Origin: an uncultured Prevotella sp.
Lineage (GTDB): Bacteria > Bacteroidota > Bacteroidia > Bacteroidales > Bacteroidaceae
Direction: 5' to 3'
DNA length: 64,000 nt
Assembly (NCBI GenBank): GCA_900770025.1
Contig: CAAGIW010000013.1
Span: forward strand, 62,001-126,000
How positions within the stretch are numbered: position 1 is the stretch's first letter; each line of letters opens with the position of its first letter. The translations under genes and the position numbers were made by a program. Positions 62,327-64,000 of this stretch are shown in pieces. A model generated the notes under the pieces. That model did not search any database. It saw only the letters and a list, made by a program, of their open reading frames with translations, and was not told the DNA's origin.

Positions 62327-63192
62327 CAGTTGAAGATGATTGTTTTGTTATGGTATGTCAGTATCTTCCGTTCAATGTGCTTTCTTACAGCCCTCGACAA
62401 TACAATCTTTTCCAGATCTTTTCCTTTCAGCACCAGGCTTTCGGGGGTGTCTTTATGGGTGATGCGCGTCACGTCCTGCTCTATAATTGGACCGGCATCC
62501 AGTTCTGCTGTCACGTAGTGACTGGTGGCTCCGATAATCTTCACTCCACGCTCCCATGCCTGATGATATGGCTTGGCTCCCACGAATGCAGGCAGGAACG
62601 AGTGGTGGATATTGATGATGTGGTTGGGATAGGACTGTATCATCTCGTCGCTGATAATCTGCATGTAGCGTGCCAGCACTATAAATGTAACGCCTTTCTC
62701 TCTCAGCAGTTCCAGTTCTGCCTGTTCCACTTCAGCCTTGTTGCTGTGGTCTTTTTTGATAGACCATACATAATAGGGGATGCCAAATTGCTCTGCCACG
62801 TATCTCAAGTCTTCGTGGTTGCTCACGATACACGGAATCTCAACGTCATACTCACCGGCCTTCCATCTGGCCAGCAGGTCATACAGGCAGTGGCTCATCT
62901 TGCTCACAAAGATGGCCATCCTGGGCTTTTGGTCGCTGAAATACAGGTTGCACACCATGTTGTAGCGCTGGGCATACAGGGTGTTGATGTATTCAAGAAT
63001 TTTGTCCTTCGGAATGGTGAAGTTTGTCAGGTCCCATTCTATTCGCATGAAGAACATTCCGTCCTGTCTGTCCACATACTGATCAAGGTAAACGATGTTT
63101 CCCTGATTGTCGGTGATGAACTTTGTCACTTCTGTGATGATGCCCGGTTGGTCAGGGCAGTGCAACAACAGTATCGCAGTAGATTTCTCCAT
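62326..63192 (-). CDS. purU: Formyltetrahydrofolate deformylase
   Basis: A protein of 288 residues from ATG 63192 (MEKSTAILLLHCPDQPG); a frame extension to 63228 is Lys-rich and less likely, though it too starts with ATG. An N-terminal ACT domain (about 5-80) is followed by the formyltransferase-like domain with HHSFLPAFVGAKPYHQAWERG, where the His and a later Asp (AELDAGPIIEQDV) are catalytic. It hydrolyses 10-formyl-THF to THF and formate and balances one-carbon and glycine pools. It heads the his gene series, overlapping hisH by one base. Confidence 0.95.
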   Translation of the reverse strand: MEKSTAILLLHCPDQPGIITEVTKFITDNQGNIVYLDQYVDRQDGMFFMRIEWDLTNFTIPKDKILEYINTLYAQRYNMVCNLYFSDQKPRMAIFVSKMSHCLYDLLARWKAGEYDVEIPCIVSNHEDLRYVAEQFGIPYYVWSIKKDHSNKAEVEQAELELLREKGVTFIVLARYMQIISDEMIQSYPNHIINIHHSFLPAFVGAKPYHQAWERGVKIIGATSHYVTAELDAGPIIEQDVTRITHKDTPESLVLKGKDLEKIVLSRAVRKHIERKILTYHNKTIIFN

Positions 63193-63245
63193 CTCTAATT
63201 TTTCTTTTTTCTTCTTTGTTTGTCTCATGTATTGATATCAAGGCA

Positions 63246-63253
63246 CAAAATTA
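63246..63253 (-). promoter_or_regulatory. Promoter -7 element of the purU-his series
   Basis: TAATTTTG on the minus strand, about 54 nt upstream of the purU start. This is the only promoter-like element clearly seen for the purU-to-fbp series, though internal promoters are likely. Confidence 0.45.
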
Positions 63254-63335
63254 CAAAAAAATAACTGATTAACAGGAAATGTAGTCAAATTATTTCATTT
63301 ATTACGGATTCTTGAAGAAAAGATGTCATTCTGTA

Positions 63336-64000
63336 TTATTTCAGATACAGCTTGTCGCCTGCTTGTATCTGATAGTCGGGGGTCAGCTTGTTCATCTTGT
63401 ACAGGAATTTCATCCTGATGCCATACAGTTGTGATATGTAATACATGGATTCTCCAGCCTTCACCGTGTGGAATGTCTTGCGATACTCCTTGGCCACCCT
63501 GCTCCTTTTCTTCTTCAAATAGATAATGTCGCCTGCCTGAAGCATGTCTTTCTTGTCGCGCTCGTTGTATTTGGCAAGCGAACCTTTGGATATGCCCACC
63601 TTCTTTGAAAGCGATTCAAAGGTGTCGCCTTCCTTCGCAAAGATGTAATAGTTCTTGTTGTAGGCGTAGATGGTATAGTCAAATTCTGCTGCATACTTAG
63701 AGTGGTCGCGGATGAATTTGTCTGTCCTCTTTCCGCTGTCGTATCGGTAGAGCTCGTAGGTCTCGATGATGTCGATGAGTTTGTAGGCATATCTCGGATT
63801 GGTGGCATATCCGGCTTTCTTCAGTCCATGTGCCCATCCTTTGTAGTCGGTGGTCTTCAGTCGGAAGAGCCCTTGGTATCTGCTGCCTGTTGACAGAAAT
63901 ATCGAATGGTCTTCGTAACTTTCTCGCGCGTTCCTATATACTCTGAAGCAATCGTTGGGATTGTCATCTGAGTAATACATGGTTTTTCCTTTCCAGTTGT
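63336..64000 (-). CDS. Glucosaminidase-like (GH73) protein with two LysM domains (partial)
   Basis: The frame is open to the right edge, so the N-terminus is missing; codons before the internal Met 63980 (N-W-K-G-K-T) continue the domain. The visible first ~85 residues match the end of a mannosyl-glycoprotein endo-beta-N-acetylglucosaminidase/FlgJ-type domain (ECFRVY-like CFRVYRNARESYEDHSIFL, TDYKGWAHGLKKAGYATNP). Two LysM repeats follow, at about 110-160 (NYYIFAKEGDTFESLSKKVG) and 170-214 (FHTVKAGESMYYISQLYG). It most likely hydrolyses peptidoglycan in the periplasm. The catalytic Glu is outside the window. Confidence 0.85.
   Translation of the reverse strand, partial: NWKGKTMYYSDDNPNDCFRVYRNARESYEDHSIFLSTGSRYQGLFRLKTTDYKGWAHGLKKAGYATNPRYAYKLIDIIETYELYRYDSGKRTDKFIRDHSKYAAEFDYTIYAYNKNYYIFAKEGDTFESLSKKVGISKGSLAKYNERDKKDMLQAGDIIYLKKKRSRVAKEYRKTFHTVKAGESMYYISQLYGIRMKFLYKMNKLTPDYQIQAGDKLYLK

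Overview
The window looks like a chromosome segment of a Bacteroidales bacterium, most likely of the Prevotella group. The support is a full Na+-NQR operon, a two-subunit methylmalonyl-CoA mutase, a lamin-tail/OadG fusion protein, two cargo proteins with type IX secretion tails, a class III fructose bisphosphatase, a DUF4421 protein, and repeated upstream matches to the Bacteroidota promoter -7 element TAnnTTTG. The species is not determined. Nearly all genes look like ordinary housekeeping genes. No plasmid, phage, CRISPR, rRNA or tRNA gene was seen.

Layout. 1-8.7 kb: partial OadG-like decarboxylase subunit, an aspartate:alanine-exchanger-type transporter, a DUF389 membrane protein, dipeptidyl peptidase IV, and a secreted GH105-DUF4861 protein. 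8.7-9.6 kb: a repeat-rich intergenic region. 9.6-15.5 kb: mutA-mutB, an HD hydrolase and a DUF4421 protein. 16-18.7 kb (minus): a TrmH-type methyltransferase, a DUF3298 lipoprotein and pgk. 19-25.8 kb: ridA-queC, then two large T9SS cargo proteins. 26.3-31.2 kb (minus): wzz-like and wza-like polysaccharide export genes and mltG. 31.4-38.5 kb: a HAD phosphatase, then on the minus strand tolC-hlyD-macB(ATPase)-macB(permease)-histidine kinase-LytTR regulator. 38.6-45.9 kb: ribE (minus) and nqrABCDEF (plus). 46.3-53.1 kb: yycJ-like hydrolase, DbpA-like helicase, serC, serA, DUF1015, yigZ, yraN. 53.2-63.2 kb (minus): a compact series purU-hisH-hisA-hisF-hisIE-ftsE-lysC-lysA-glycosyltransferase-like-fbp. 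63.3 kb to the end: a partial LysM/glucosaminidase cell-wall enzyme.

Metabolic sense. MutAB and the OadG-like protein fit the succinate/propionate branch (methylmalonyl-CoA isomerisation and sodium-coupled decarboxylation), and Nqr builds a sodium gradient from NADH. SerC, SerA and probably DUF1015 belong to serine synthesis. LysC, LysA and the His enzymes supply amino acids, with PurU linking one-carbon metabolism to the histidine/purine branch.

The most unusual content is intergenic. Four loci (about 15.6, 26.0, 39.7 and 46.0 kb) carry a composite dispersed repeat. It has a 12-bp palindrome GTTTTGCAAAAC, then 4-7 tandem 22-bp units of the form AAAA-N7-TTTT, then a conserved linker, then zero to three GC-rich hairpins spaced 43-44 bp, and in two copies a shared right end. 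Within one array the 7-nt core is flipped to its reverse complement across a chimeric unit while the spacing stays in register. A fifth, unrelated-looking array at 9.2 kb has the same 22-bp period. Near it lies a MITE-like element with perfect 19-bp inverted ends, which encloses one copy of an 80-bp repeat seen again at 49.8 kb.
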